Below, in pieces: positions 18,120-27,418 of a stretch of DNA of 64,000 bases. Below the pieces are notes generated by a model that worked only from the letters and a program-made list of their open reading frames with translations, ran no database searches and was not told the origin of the DNA. Numbering within the stretch: position 1 is the stretch's first letter; every line of letters starts with the position of its first letter. Both the position numbers and the translations under genes were made by a program. This DNA is from an uncultured Marinicella sp. (GTDB taxonomy: Bacteria; Pseudomonadota; Gammaproteobacteria; Xanthomonadales; Marinicellaceae), in contig CANNBS010000002.1 of NCBI GenBank assembly GCA_947502925.1, positions 213,079-277,078 on the forward strand, given 5' to 3'.

Positions 18120-19390
18120 TCGATCTGGGCGATTAGACCATTATTGATGTTGTGTAATTGTCCCAGGATTGGACTGGCATATTGCTGAAAGTCTGCCATT
18201 TTATGTTTAGGCAATGGTTCTGCTTTGGGTAAATCAACGGTTCTGGGGTTGCGATGAACACCATTATAAATAAATTCATAATGCAGGTGTGGCGCCGTGG
18301 ATAGGCCGGTTGAACCCACATAACCAATGGTTTGTTTTTGTTTCACGCGCTGACCTTTTTTAACAGCTCTTTTAGTAAAATGGAGGTATTTAGTGACAAT
18401 GCCATTGGGGTGTTGAATAAACACATGGTGGCCGTTGTACTTATTGTAGGCAGATCGGATCACCTTACCACCACCGGCAGCATAAACCGGCGTGCCTTTG
18501 GGCGCCCGGTAATCAATGCCTCGATGGGCTTTAACCCGTTTGGTAATGGGATGTAGTCGGTTTGGATTGAAATTTGAACTGATGTAGGAAAAATTCAGTG
18601 GCGCCCGTAAAAAGGCTTTTTTCATACTGCGGCCATTGGGCGCATAATATTGTGGCTCATTGTCTCCTGCATCATACAAAACAGCCTCAAAGTGGCGATC
18701 CTGATTGGTAAAACTGGCAGCCAGAATGCGACCATCGGTCAAAAACTCACCTTCTTTATAAACTTTTTCATAGATGAGACTAAACTGGTCACCGGCCCTG
18801 ATTTCTAACACAAAGTCAATGTCCCAGCTAAAGATGTTGGCCAGATCCATAATCATTTTATCGCTTAATCCGGCTTTTTTACCGGCCGTAAAAACTGAAT
18901 GCTGAATCACACCATGAGTGCTGACTAAGCGTACCTGCTGTTCCTGAGTCACCATTTCAGTGGATATTTGCCCCATGTCATAATGAATCAGCAACGTTTT
19001 AAATTCAGATACCTGATAAGACAGGCCGGCCAATTCACCGTCATGGTTCATTTTAAAAGTAAGCGTATTGCCCGGCATAACTTTCGTTAACAAGCGACTG
19101 TCTTCATTAAAGTGAGCTATAGACAGTAATAATCCCTGAGACAAACCCAAATCGGTAAAAATACCGGACAAGGTTTCGCCTTTTTTGACCACACGGTGTA
19201 TGGTTTTTAACTGTTCTGTGCCGATGAGTCCGTTTTCAGAAAAGCTCATCAGCGGCGTGGTCGGAATCGGTAATTCGTTATAAACAGGACGACTGTCTAC
19301 ATGGGCATCAGCACCCACGGATAAAATATCAAAAATAGCAAAGATAACAAAAGCGGACATTGTCACTACAAACAATGATTTTTTAGCCAT
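18116..19390 (-). CDS. M23-family murein endopeptidase (MepM-like)
   Basis: Probable periplasmic peptidoglycan DD-endopeptidase. A single N-terminal hydrophobic segment ([18 protein letters not shown]) acts as signal anchor. It is followed by an OapA/LysM-like region [20 protein letters not shown], a central MepM domain, and a C-terminal LytM/M23 domain with zinc ligands in [20 protein letters not shown] and [12 protein letters not shown]. About 424 residues. The frame opens at a TTG (19405), but the ATG at 19390 (MAKKSLFV) gives a normal signal anchor. It is immediately upstream of anmK and divergent from tyrS, a neighbourhood common for mepM/anmK/tyrS in gammaproteobacteria. Confidence 0.93.
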   Translation of the reverse strand: MAKKSLFVVTMSAFVIFAIFDILSVGADAHVDSRPVYNELPIPTTPLMSFSENGLIGTEQLKTIHRVVKKGETLSGIFTDLGLSQGLLLSIAHFNEDSRLLTKVMPGNTLTFKMNHDGELAGLSYQVSEFKTLLIHYDMGQISTEMVTQEQQVRLVSTHGVIQHSVFTAGKKAGLSDKMIMDLANIFSWDIDFVLEIRAGDQFSLIYEKVYKEGEFLTDGRILAASFTNQDRHFEAVLYDAGDNEPQYYAPNGRSMKKAFLRAPLNFSYISSNFNPNRLHPITKRVKAHRGIDYRAPKGTPVYAAGGGKVIRSAYNKYNGHHVFIQHPNGIVTKYLHFTKRAVKKGQRVKQKQTIGYVGSTGLSTAPHLHYEFIYNGVHRNPRTVDLPKAEPLPKHKMADFQQYASPILGQLHNINNGLIAQIE

Positions 19391-19546
19391 CAGATGCTTT
19401 TTCAAAGATTGAATGGGTGTAGACTGTTTATTAACAGTCCCATGCGATTTGTTAGGAACGGCTTGGGGTTTAATAAGCTATTCTCCGGTGAGTTGACGTT
19501 TAGACTGGATTATAGAGTATTTTTTGACCCATTACCTCAATTAAGG

Positions 19547-19575
19547 TTCTCATTTTCGTGTGCTTTTTGTAGAAT
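19547..19575 (+). promoter_or_regulatory. Putative promoter of tyrS
   Basis: TTCTCA (19547-19552) and TAGAAT (19570-19575), separated by 17 bp, in the gap divergent from the M23 peptidase gene. Predicted start near 19582 gives a leader of about 22 nt. Visual match only. Confidence 0.35.
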
Positions 19576-19603
19576 TAACCCCTTTTTAACGATTCAATTA
19601 ATC

Positions 19604-20800
19604 ATGTCCATACAAGACAGCCTGGAATTAATTTGCCGTGGCACAGAAGAAGTTATAAAACTCGATGAGTTAAAACAAAAACTGACCTCAGGTCGTAAGC
19701 TTAAAATTAAAGCGGGTTTCGACCCCACAGCCCCTGATTTGCATGTGGGTCACACGGTATTAATTAACAAAATGCGTCAGTTTCAGGATTTAGGTCATGA
19801 AGTCATTTTTCTGATTGGTGATTTTACCGGCATGATTGGTGATCCCAGTGGTAAAAGCGTTACCCGCAAGGCATTATCACGTGAACAGGTGCTAGAAAAC
19901 GCCCAAACTTACCAGCAGCAAATTTATAAAATTCTGGATAAAGATAAAACCACCATTGCCTTCAATTCTCAATGGTTTAATGACATGTCAGCCGCTGACA
20001 TGATTGAATTGTCAGCACAATACAATGTCGCCAGAATGCTGGAGCGTGACGATTTTAATAAACGCTATAAATCCGGCCAGTCGATTGCCATTCATGAGTT
20101 TATGTATCCACTGGTACAAGGTTATGATTCGGTGGCTTTAAAAGCAGACGTTGAACTGGGTGGCACCGATCAGAAGTTTAATCTACTGGTGGGTCGCCAG
20201 TTACAAACTCAGGCGGGTCAGGAACCACAAGTGGTGATTACCGTGCCTTTGTTAGAAGGTCTCGATGGTGTACAGAAAATGTCGAAATCACTGGACAATT
20301 ACATTGGTATTGATGAAAAACCGGATGTGATGTTTGGTAAAATCATGTCGATTTCAGATGAATTAATGTGGCGGTATTTCGATTTATTAAGTTTCAAAAG
20401 TAATCAGGATTTAGCCGCTTTAAAATCAGACGTCGAACAAGGCAAAAACCCGCGCGATGCAAAATTTGAACTGGCCTTAGAAATTATCGAGCGTTTTCAC
20501 GATAAGCAGGCCGCTGATGCTGCTTTGGCTAACTTTAAAGCGCAGTTTCAAAAAGGCGCCATTCCAGAAGATATACCGCAGCTTAAGATTAGCACTGACG
20601 CCGAAGAAATGGGGATTGCCCATATTTTAAAACATGCCGGCTTATGCCCCAGTACATCCGAAGCCATTCGCATGGTCAAACAAGGCGCAGTAAAGCTGAA
20701 TGGTGAAAAAATAGCAGACCCTAAACAAATGTTTGCAGCCGGAACCCAGGGCGTTTTTCAGGTGGGTAAACGTAAATTTGCTGATATCACTTTGACGTGA
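19604..20800 (+). CDS. tyrS: Tyrosyl-tRNA synthetase
   Basis: Charges tRNA-Tyr. The 398-residue class I synthetase has [15 protein letters not shown] with the HIGH-equivalent HVGH at 47-50, [15 protein letters not shown], the tyrosine pocket [14 protein letters not shown], the KMSKS loop at about 225-229 ([13 protein letters not shown]) and a C-terminal S4 RNA-binding domain ([16 protein letters not shown]). The open frame reaches back to 19394 through sequence that does not look like protein; the ATG at 19604 gives the family N-terminus. A rho-independent terminator follows. It is the roughly 400-residue form common in Haemophilus/Pseudomonas-type bacteria. Confidence 0.97.
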   Translation: MSIQDSLELICRGTEEVIKLDELKQKLTSGRKLKIKAGFDPTAPDLHVGHTVLINKMRQFQDLGHEVIFLIGDFTGMIGDPSGKSVTRKALSREQVLENAQTYQQQIYKILDKDKTTIAFNSQWFNDMSAADMIELSAQYNVARMLERDDFNKRYKSGQSIAIHEFMYPLVQGYDSVALKADVELGGTDQKFNLLVGRQLQTQAGQEPQVVITVPLLEGLDGVQKMSKSLDNYIGIDEKPDVMFGKIMSISDELMWRYFDLLSFKSNQDLAALKSDVEQGKNPRDAKFELALEIIERFHDKQAADAALANFKAQFQKGAIPEDIPQLKISTDAEEMGIAHILKHAGLCPSTSEAIRMVKQGAVKLNGEKIADPKQMFAAGTQGVFQVGKRKFADITLT

Positions 20801-20805
20801 GGCAT

Positions 20806-20834
20806 AAAAAACCCGGCCAATGACCGGGTTTTTG
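20806..20834 (+). terminator. Bidirectional rho-independent terminator between tyrS and the DUF481 gene
   Basis: AAAACCCGG pairs with CCGGGTTTT around a CCAATGA loop, with an A-run before and a T-run after. It lies 5 bp after the tyrS stop and 20 bp before the end of the convergent DUF481 gene, so it can serve both. Confidence 0.88.
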
Positions 20835-20853
20835 TACTTAAGAATCGGATTTT

Positions 20854-21582
20854 TTAAAAATCATAGACTAAATTGGCTGACACCAATGAGTCGTATGAAG
20901 TCTTGCCCGGTGCCGGATCTGTGTTGTAACGGTATTGGTGAGCCAACTTGACTGAAAATTGACCATTGACTTTAAATTTTAAACCTAAGTCATTCTGCAT
21001 AAAGGTATTATCGGAGCCGGATTCGACTAATAATACTTCAGTCAATTTCATGGTTTCTGTTAAAGCACGCATGTAATTTAATTTACCAACAGCCACCGTT
21101 CCGGTGTTTTCGGTGCGATCAACATCCAGTGCTTCAATTTTATAACCGGCACCAATTTCAGTTGAGAATTTATAATCCTCGGTATCGGCAAATTGATGAC
21201 CCCAACCAAATGATGTGGTGATGGTGTAATCAAACCCTGAAAAATTATCTTTATCATAACGGGTGTTGTTATAAATATAATCATCATCATCAAATTTATA
21301 CCCGTTGCGGGTGCTCAGGGTGTATCGTTCAGCGGTGTCTTCTCCATCACTGGATGCTCTGACCACATCCAGGTTTACGTTATTAACCCACTTGTTTGAT
21401 TCGCGTTCGAGCAGTAAACCAGCAGTCAAACTTTCATTATCAGAATTTCCCGACGTCATGGAAAAACCCAATTGCCCGGAGCCTGACCATTCACCGCTAT
21501 TGGTGTCTTCCTCAGCAGCCATCACCGGGAATATAAAGACCGTGGCCGTTATAAATAACAGTGTTTGAAATTGAATTCGCAT
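20854..21582 (-). CDS. DUF481 family outer-membrane protein
   Basis: A putative outer-membrane beta-barrel of about 242 residues, similar to YdiY/DUF481 proteins. A signal peptide (MRIQFQTLLFITATVFIFPVMA, cut after AMA-like VMA) is followed by WSGSGQLGFSMTSGNSDNES, the typical DUF481 entry. Alternating hydrophobic strands follow and the C-terminus ends in an aromatic (LVYDF), as needed for Bam-dependent assembly. I chose ATG 21582 over 21636: an AGGGA ribosome site is 7 nt upstream and the signal peptide then begins at residue 1. Substrate or function is unknown. Convergent with tyrS and divergent from coq7. Confidence 0.88.
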   Translation of the reverse strand: MRIQFQTLLFITATVFIFPVMAAEEDTNSGEWSGSGQLGFSMTSGNSDNESLTAGLLLERESNKWVNNVNLDVVRASSDGEDTAERYTLSTRNGYKFDDDDYIYNNTRYDKDNFSGFDYTITTSFGWGHQFADTEDYKFSTEIGAGYKIEALDVDRTENTGTVAVGKLNYMRALTETMKLTEVLLVESGSDNTFMQNDLGLKFKVNGQFSVKLAHQYRYNTDPAPGKTSYDSLVSANLVYDF

Positions 21583-21703
21583 AAATGTTCCCTGATTGAA
21601 AAAGGTTTTATTTAATGCTTTTATGACATTTTTCAATGAATTGACCGAAAAAAAAGTGATGAAATGTTAAAATAGCTGACTGTTTTCATGAAAGATACAA
21701 ATA

Positions 21704-22336
21704 ATGACTGAAACATTACCCAATCGATTAATGACTGAATTTGATCGTTTTTTAAAGGTGATTAATCACGTCAGTGATCATTCTGATAAACACCCGGGCC
21801 AAGCCATTGAAAAACCTGATTTAAATGATCAGCAAAAACAACATGTCGGCGGTTTAATGCGTATAAACCACACCGGTGAGGTGTGTGCCCAGGCCCTTTA
21901 TAACGGGCAGGCATTGTGGGCTAAAGACCCCCAGACCCATGACCATTTGCGGCAGGCCGCGGCAGAAGAACATGATCATTTAAACTGGTGTCAGATTCGC
22001 CTGGATGAATTGGGTGAATCAGTCAGTAAAAGCAATGTTTTTTGGTATGCCCATTCATTTGCCATTGGCAGTGTCGCGGCTTTTTTTGGTGATGCGGTGA
22101 GTTATGGCTTTGTGATTGAAACTGAACGCCAGGTGGAAAGTCATCTACAAGACCACATTGACGATATTGGTGAACAAGATCCACGTTCGGCAGCCATCTT
22201 AAAGCAGATGCAATTAGACGAAATAAGACACGGTGAAAATGCCAAAGACGCCGGTGGTATTGAACTGCCCCAACCTGTTAAGGTATTAATGACAGGCCTT
22301 TCCCAATTAATGAAATTTGTGAGTTATAGAGTATGA
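21704..22336 (+). CDS. coq7: 2-polyprenyl-3-methyl-6-methoxy-1,4-benzoquinone monooxygenase (Coq7)
   Basis: Carries out the C-6 hydroxylation in ubiquinone synthesis that UbiF performs in E. coli. The 210-residue di-iron enzyme has the Coq7 pattern RINHTGEVCAQALYNGQ, EEHDHLNW, the hydrophobic FAIGSVAAFFGDAVSYGF, ETERQVESHL and LDEIRHGENA. The E/H residues that bind the two irons are all there. It overlaps the following ETF-QO gene by ATGA (22333-22336), which joins two quinone-linked functions in one operon. TAAAAT (21669-21674) upstream of the start could be a -10 box. Confidence 0.96.
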   Translation: MTETLPNRLMTEFDRFLKVINHVSDHSDKHPGQAIEKPDLNDQQKQHVGGLMRINHTGEVCAQALYNGQALWAKDPQTHDHLRQAAAEEHDHLNWCQIRLDELGESVSKSNVFWYAHSFAIGSVAAFFGDAVSYGFVIETERQVESHLQDHIDDIGEQDPRSAAILKQMQLDEIRHGENAKDAGGIELPQPVKVLMTGLSQLMKFVSYRV

Positions 22337-23979
22337 ATAGAGAATCCATGGAGTTTGATGTTGTTATTGTGGGTGGCGGACCGGCCGGATTGGCCACAGC
22401 CTGTCGCCTGGCTCAATTATCACAGGAACAAAACAAGGATTGGCAAATAGCCCTGGTAGAGAAAGGTTCTGAAATCGGTGCCCATATCATGTCAGGTGCT
22501 GTGATTGAGACCGAAGCCTTAAGTGAGCTGTTTCCCGATTGGAAAAACATGGGTGCGCCGGTTAACACCGAAGTGACTGATGATACCTTTTATTATTTAA
22601 GAGACACCGACAAAGCCACAAAAATTCCCGGCCTGTTTATTCCCAAACCCATGCGCAACCATGGCAATTACATTATTTCACTGGGTCAACTGTGTCGCTG
22701 GCTGGGTGAACAAGCCGAAAATTTAGGGGTCAATATTTTCCCGGGTTTTCCGGCCGCTGAACTGATTTATGACGATGATGGTGCCGTTAAAGGTATCATC
22801 ACCGGTGACATGGGGATTGGCCAGGATGGTGAACCGAAAGACAGTTTTGAGCCGGGTTATGAATTACTCGCCAAACAAACCATTTTCGCTGAAGGTTGTC
22901 GCGGCTCATTAGGCAAGCAACTTAAACAGCAGTTTGACCTGGAAAAAGACTGCGATCCGCAGCACTATGGTTTAGGATTTAAAGAAATCTGGCAGATAGA
23001 TGAATCGTTGTCCAAGCCCGGTGAAGTGGTTCATACATTGGGCTGGCCGCTTGATAATCACACCGAAGGGGGTGGGTTTTTATATCATTCCGCCAAAGGA
23101 CAGGTATCACTTGGTTTTGTGGTGGCTTTAAATTATAAAAACCCCTATTTCAGTCCATTTCAGACTTTTCAGCAGTGGAAATTAAATCCGGTCATAAAAA
23201 ACCTGCTTAAAAACGGCAAGCGCATTTCTTACGGTGCCCGTGCCTTAAATAAAGGTGGTTTTCAATCTTTGCCGAAACTCACTTTTCCAGGCGGTCTGTT
23301 GGTGGGTTGCGACGCCGGATTTTTAAATCCGGTTAAAATTAAAGGCACCCACACCGCTTTGAAATCGGGGATTATTGCCGCAGAGACACTGGCCAAACAT
23401 TTACTCACCACTGAACCCAATTCTGAACTGACTTTATACGGCGAAGAGATTAAACGCTCCAGCATCTACAATGAATTGAAAAAATCACGAAACTTTGAAC
23501 CGGCTTTAAACAAATTAGGCACTTTCTGGGGCGCGGCCTTTACTTACATTGATCAAAACATCATGCAGGGTCACATGCCTTTTACCTGGCGCATGCAACG
23601 ACCGGATTATGCCAGTTATCAACCGGCCGCTGAAAGCACAGCCATTGAATACCCCAAACCAGATGGTGAAATCACCTTTGATCGATTGTCTTCGGTGTTT
23701 TTATCGAGCACCAATCATGAAGAAGACCAACCTAGCCATATTAAACTCAAAGATGCCGATATTCCCATTCAGGTCAATTTACCGGAATGGGCAGAACCGG
23801 CTCAGCGCTATTGCCCGGCGGCGGTATTCGAGGTGGTGGAAGAGTCCGGTGAGCAGAAGTTTCGGATCAATTTTCAGAATTGTGTTCACTGTAAAACCTG
23901 CGATATTAACGACCCTTCTCAAAACATCGTATGGACCACACCGGAAGGCGGTGGGGGGCCAAATTACTCGAATATGTAG
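22333..23979 (+). CDS. Electron-transfer flavoprotein:ubiquinone oxidoreductase
   Basis: Passes electrons from reduced ETF (fatty-acid and amino-acid oxidation) to the ubiquinone pool at the inner membrane. The 548-residue protein has an N-terminal FAD site FDVVIVGGGPAGLATACRLA, the GSEIGAHIMSGAVIE segment, the membrane-associated ubiquinone domain and a C-terminal 4Fe-4S ferredoxin-like domain: YCPAAVFEV, then CVHCKTCDINDPSQNI and the family ending TTPEGGGGPNYSNM. All four cluster cysteines are visible. Its start codon overlaps the coq7 stop. The second ATG (MEFDVVIV, residue 6) is an alternative start. No gene for ETF itself is in the window. Confidence 0.96.
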   Translation: MNRESMEFDVVIVGGGPAGLATACRLAQLSQEQNKDWQIALVEKGSEIGAHIMSGAVIETEALSELFPDWKNMGAPVNTEVTDDTFYYLRDTDKATKIPGLFIPKPMRNHGNYIISLGQLCRWLGEQAENLGVNIFPGFPAAELIYDDDGAVKGIITGDMGIGQDGEPKDSFEPGYELLAKQTIFAEGCRGSLGKQLKQQFDLEKDCDPQHYGLGFKEIWQIDESLSKPGEVVHTLGWPLDNHTEGGGFLYHSAKGQVSLGFVVALNYKNPYFSPFQTFQQWKLNPVIKNLLKNGKRISYGARALNKGGFQSLPKLTFPGGLLVGCDAGFLNPVKIKGTHTALKSGIIAAETLAKHLLTTEPNSELTLYGEEIKRSSIYNELKKSRNFEPALNKLGTFWGAAFTYIDQNIMQGHMPFTWRMQRPDYASYQPAAESTAIEYPKPDGEITFDRLSSVFLSSTNHEEDQPSHIKLKDADIPIQVNLPEWAEPAQRYCPAAVFEVVEESGEQKFRINFQNCVHCKTCDINDPSQNIVWTTPEGGGGPNYSNM

Positions 23980-24018
23980 CGTTTTTGGCGGAATTAGCTA
24001 TTAAAACCGCTTTTTTAA

Positions 24019-24048
24019 TTGACATAAAGAGGATATCACGTATAGAAT
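24019..24048 (+). promoter_or_regulatory. Promoter and long leader of the cold-shock gene
   Basis: A perfect TTGACA (24019-24024) is followed 18 bp later by TAGAAT (24043-24048; alternatively TATAGA at 24041 with 16 bp). Transcription from about 24055 gives an untranslated leader near 120 nt before the ATG at 24175. Long leaders are a hallmark of cspA-type mRNAs, where they act as RNA thermosensors; structure was not computed. Confidence 0.55.
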
Positions 24049-24174
24049 CCATTTTGCTCGAAGACTCGCCTGATTACATTTTCTATCAAAGCTTTATCTT
24101 CAAAACATTGACCAGTGGGTGGCAATCCGTCGAATATGAGAGCATTTTTAATTTTTAATATTTAGAGTAAATTT

Positions 24175-24390
24175 ATGTCAGAAAAAGTAACAGGTACCGT
24201 CAAGTGGTTTGACGAGTCAAAAGGTTTTGGTTTTATTCAACAAGAATCCGGTTCGGACGTATTTGCACATTACAGTGCAATTTCAAACGACGGTGACGGT
24301 TTTAGAACTTTAAAAGAAGGCCAACAAGTTGAATTCAACATCACCCAAGGTCAAAAAGGCCCACAGGCCGAGAACATTGTTGCTTTATAA
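24175..24390 (+). CDS. Cold-shock protein (CspA family)
   Basis: A 71-residue single-stranded nucleic-acid binding protein with one OB-fold cold-shock domain. [16 protein letters not shown] contains RNP1 (KGFGFI) and DVFAHYSAI contains RNP2 (VFAHY). The C-terminus [13 protein letters not shown] is typical. It acts as an RNA chaperone or antiterminator. It is monocistronic, with its own promoter, a roughly 120-nt leader and a strong terminator. Whether this copy is cold-induced or constitutive cannot be said from sequence. Confidence 0.96.
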   Translation: MSEKVTGTVKWFDESKGFGFIQQESGSDVFAHYSAISNDGDGFRTLKEGQQVEFNITQGQKGPQAENIVAL

Positions 24391-24409
24391 TTAAAGCTTC
24401 AACAAAACA

Positions 24410-24441
24410 AAAAAAGCGGACATCAGGTCCGCTTTTTTTTT
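24410..24441 (+). terminator. Strong bidirectional terminator after the cold-shock gene
   Basis: GCGGAC (24416-24421) pairs with GTCCGC (24427-24432) around ATCAG; flanking A- and T-runs extend the stem. A run of nine T follows. It lies between the csp gene and the convergent GntP permease gene and can act on both strands. Confidence 0.92.
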
Positions 24442-24458
24442 GCCTGCTATTTATTTGG

Positions 24459-25847
24459 CTAAACGAAAAACACACTTAACACAGCCACAGTTAAAGCCGT
24501 TACCGCCACCGGTATGCCCAGTGACACCATGGCAATGTCTTTATAGGACTGTTTATGAGACAAGCCACAAATGGTTAATAAAGTTATCACCGCGCCATTA
24601 TGGGGCAGCGAATCAAAACCGCCTGAAGCCATCGACGCCAATCGGTGCATCCACTCAGGATTAATACCAAATTGTGCGGCCATTTCAGCATACGTCGAAC
24701 CCAAAGCTTCCAGCGCAATGGTTAAGCCGCCGGATGCTGATCCGGTAATACCGGCCAACACATTCACTGCCACCACTTCAGAAATCAATGGGTTATTCGG
24801 TGAAATATTCACCACCGCATCTTTAACCAATGTAAACGCAGCCAATGAAGCAATGGTGGCACCATAACCCACTTCTGAAGCGGTATTAAACGTCGGTAAC
24901 ATGGAGCCAATGGCGCCCTTGGTTAAACTGGTGTTAACATTGCGCAAACGGTTCCAGTTAAAAGCCACCACCGATAATATCGCTAAAATTAACGCAATAA
25001 TCATCGACCAGATTGACACCAGTTTATCCGGATCAATAAAACCAAATTTAGCGGTATTCAAATAATCGGTATCCCAGGTGGGAATGACCATTTTTTGTAG
25101 CACAAAGTTTGACAAAACCACAATCGCCACCGGAATCAAGGCAACCACAATACCCGGTAAGCGCTGATTGAGTTCATCATCAATAACCGGCTCCTGACTA
25201 TGGTTTTGACCATAACCCTCACTTTTAAATTTATTCACGCGACGATTAATCCACCAGATGCCGGTCAACATAATGGTAAAACCCGCCATCAGACCCACGA
25301 TTGGGGCTGCATACATATCTGTGCCGAAATAACTGACAGGAATGATGTTGTGAATTTGAGAGGTGCCCGGAAGTGCCGTCATACTAAAGGTAAAAGCACC
25401 CAGTGCAATCGACGCGGGCACAAAACGCTTGGGCATATCGGCTTCTTTAAACAAAGCCGCTGCCAACGGATAAACCGCAAACGCCACAACAAACACCGAT
25501 ACACCACCATAAGTTAACAAACCGCAGGAAGCCACAATGGCAAACACTGAATGATGCTGGCCGAGTTTATTGATAATGGTCTGGGCTATGGCTTTAGCAG
25601 AACCTGAATCTTCCATTAATTTTCCAAAGATGGCACCCAATAGGAAAATCGGGAAATACTTAATGGCAAAACCACCCATTTTGACCATAAAAACTTGCGT
25701 ATAAATTCCCAGCATCTGGGTGCCCTCACCGGCCAATACCACTGCCAACATGGCCAACACCGGCGCCAGAATAATGACACTGATGCCACGATACGCCAGG
25801 TACATCAACAAACCTAAGGACAATAAAATGCCTAAAACACCCAACAT
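24459..25847 (-). CDS. GntP-family permease
   Basis: An inner-membrane transporter of 462 residues with about 12 hydrophobic segments. Matches to the GntP/gluconate family include the start MLGVLGILLSLGLLMYLAYRG, FPIFLLGAIFGKLMEDSGSA, GLLTYGGVSVFVVAFAVYPL and the C-terminal ASGGFDSLPHNGAVITLL. Members move gluconate, beta-hydroxybutyrate, citrate or other small carboxylates with protons; the substrate here is unknown. An AAGGGGA ribosome site precedes the ATG. It is 14 bp after the peroxiredoxin-DUF4920 gene and probably co-transcribed with it. Confidence 0.88.
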   Translation of the reverse strand: MLGVLGILLSLGLLMYLAYRGISVIILAPVLAMLAVVLAGEGTQMLGIYTQVFMVKMGGFAIKYFPIFLLGAIFGKLMEDSGSAKAIAQTIINKLGQHHSVFAIVASCGLLTYGGVSVFVVAFAVYPLAAALFKEADMPKRFVPASIALGAFTFSMTALPGTSQIHNIIPVSYFGTDMYAAPIVGLMAGFTIMLTGIWWINRRVNKFKSEGYGQNHSQEPVIDDELNQRLPGIVVALIPVAIVVLSNFVLQKMVIPTWDTDYLNTAKFGFIDPDKLVSIWSMIIALILAILSVVAFNWNRLRNVNTSLTKGAIGSMLPTFNTASEVGYGATIASLAAFTLVKDAVVNISPNNPLISEVVAVNVLAGITGSASGGLTIALEALGSTYAEMAAQFGINPEWMHRLASMASGGFDSLPHNGAVITLLTICGLSHKQSYKDIAMVSLGIPVAVTALTVAVLSVFFV

Positions 25848-25861
25848 AAAACTGCTTCCCC

Positions 25862-26812
25862 TTATTTATTTAATTTAACTGAATATGCCACGATTTCATA
25901 ACGCTCAGGTGCCAGTTCGCCGGCTCCCTCAGCGCTCAGATGAGCGCGCTTTTCTTGGCTGTCTTGCACTAATTTTAAGTGTCCATAGACTTGTGCCTGT
26001 CCTTGTGTATCTTTGGGAATAAAGAAACTGTGCTGGTTAAAATCAACCCGGGCGAATTCATCGCTATCACTTAAAACCATCCAACAACCCATGGTTTGAC
26101 AAACCTTGGTGATACGGCCTGACATGATAAATCGACCATTTTCATAGCGCTCGGGTGTTTCCAGAACATTAGCCAGTTGGTAATCTTTATCTTCATTTTT
26201 TGGCCAGCTGTCACCGTAAACAGGTGAACCCTCAACGTGTTCAGTAATAACCGGCACACCCTCATGAGATTGATCGGTTGAATCGGCAGTATCTGCTTGT
26301 AATTCATTCAGCGCTTTTATAACTTTTGCCACATGGGTATCAGGATCCACTTCTTCAAAATGCCTCGCAATCATGCCCTCGGGATTAACAATAAAGGTCT
26401 GACGTTTGGCATAGCTGAAAAAGGCCGCGCCACCATCAACACCATAAGCCCGTGACATCACTTTGTCGCTGTCCACCAATAAATTAAACGGTAAATCATG
26501 TTCTGCAATAAATTTTCGGTGGGATTCTGCATCATCCAGAGAAATGCCTAACACCTCGGTGTTCATGGCTTTCAGCTTTTTATAGTTATCCTTAAATGCA
26601 TTGGCTTCAACGGTACAGCCTGAGGTGCCATCCTTGGGATAGAAATACAACACCAACCATTGACCCTGATAATCAGCCAGTTGGTGCGCCTGACCGTTTT
26701 GGTCCTTTAAATTAAACACCGGAGCGGGTTGTCCTTGCATACTGTCGGCAACCGCCATAAAATTCAACATCATTAGCAGTAAGGCGATAAGGCTTTTGTT
26801 TACCATAGTCAT
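25862..26812 (-). CDS. Exported peroxiredoxin (Bcp-like) fused to a DUF4920 domain
   Basis: A 316-residue two-domain protein. After a signal peptide (SLIALLLMMLNFMAVADS) comes an AhpC/TSA-Bcp domain: PAPVFNLKDQNGQAHQLADY, YFYPKDGTSGCTVEANAF with the peroxidatic Cys, and GGAAFFSYAKRQTFIVNPEG. Residues from about 195 onward form a DUF4920-like domain with ITKVCQTMGCWMVLSDSDEF, a C-x(5)-C pair. The second domain is normally a separate small exported protein. The combination suggests thiol-based peroxide removal in the periplasm coupled to a metal- or thiol-binding module; that coupling is inference. Starts at 26812 and 26806 are both possible. It precedes the GntP permease gene. Confidence 0.88.
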   Translation of the reverse strand: MTMVNKSLIALLLMMLNFMAVADSMQGQPAPVFNLKDQNGQAHQLADYQGQWLVLYFYPKDGTSGCTVEANAFKDNYKKLKAMNTEVLGISLDDAESHRKFIAEHDLPFNLLVDSDKVMSRAYGVDGGAAFFSYAKRQTFIVNPEGMIARHFEEVDPDTHVAKVIKALNELQADTADSTDQSHEGVPVITEHVEGSPVYGDSWPKNEDKDYQLANVLETPERYENGRFIMSGRITKVCQTMGCWMVLSDSDEFARVDFNQHSFFIPKDTQGQAQVYGHLKLVQDSQEKRAHLSAEGAGELAPERYEIVAYSVKLNK

Positions 26813-26878
26813 GTCTCTTTCATCTAAAAACGAATGATTCTAACAAAATCACCCGCTTAAAAAACAAATAAATTTAAT

Positions 26879-27418
26879 ATGTATCAAAAAATATTACCCG
26901 AAGGTGCCAGGGTACTGGTGGAACAGCAAGAGATTGAACAAGCCACGGCACAGATTGCCAGCGAAATTAATCAAGACTATGCCGATAAAGACGTGGCCTT
27001 TTTAACCATCATGAATGGCGGCATGATTTTTGCCTCTGAATTGGGTTTGCGATTAAATATCAACATGGAAATGGACTACCTGCAATTATCGCGTTACGGT
27101 AAAAGCACCACCGGTGGCCAGCTGGTGTGGAAATATCAGCCTGAAATTCATTTGCAGAACAAGCATGTTATTTTATGTGATGATATTTATGATCAGGGCC
27201 ACACCCTCAAAGCGGCGCATGACTGGTGTTTGCGCAAAGGCGCCACCTCGGTCAAATCTGTTGTGTTGGTGTACAAAAAACATGACCGTGGCTATGCCGA
27301 CTATCAACCGGAGTACACCGCCTTAAAAATTGATGATCATTATATTTTTGGCTATGGCATGGATTTAGAGGAACGCCTGCGTCATTTACCCGGTATTTAT
27401 TACTTACCTGATGCCTGA
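26879..27418 (+). CDS. hpt: Hypoxanthine-guanine phosphoribosyltransferase
   Basis: Purine salvage enzyme: converts hypoxanthine or guanine plus PRPP to IMP or GMP. The 179-residue protein has the PRPP-binding motif VILCDDIYDQGHTLKAA from about residue 97, the flexible loop LSRYGKSTTGG, and YKKHDRGYADYQPEY near the base-binding end. The variant in which an aromatic (Y) sits inside the PRPP motif is common in gammaproteobacterial hypoxanthine-guanine enzymes. It overlaps cytidine deaminase by 8 bp, so purine and pyrimidine salvage genes are translationally coupled. Confidence 0.92.
   Translation: MYQKILPEGARVLVEQQEIEQATAQIASEINQDYADKDVAFLTIMNGGMIFASELGLRLNINMEMDYLQLSRYGKSTTGGQLVWKYQPEIHLQNKHVILCDDIYDQGHTLKAAHDWCLRKGATSVKSVVLVYKKHDRGYADYQPEYTALKIDDHYIFGYGMDLEERLRHLPGIYYLPDA

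Noticed and set aside
23931..24158. A 75-codon plus-strand open frame between ETF-QO and csp
   Set aside because: It overlaps the ETF-QO iron-sulfur end in another frame and covers the csp promoter and leader; no Shine-Dalgarno sequence or homology seen.
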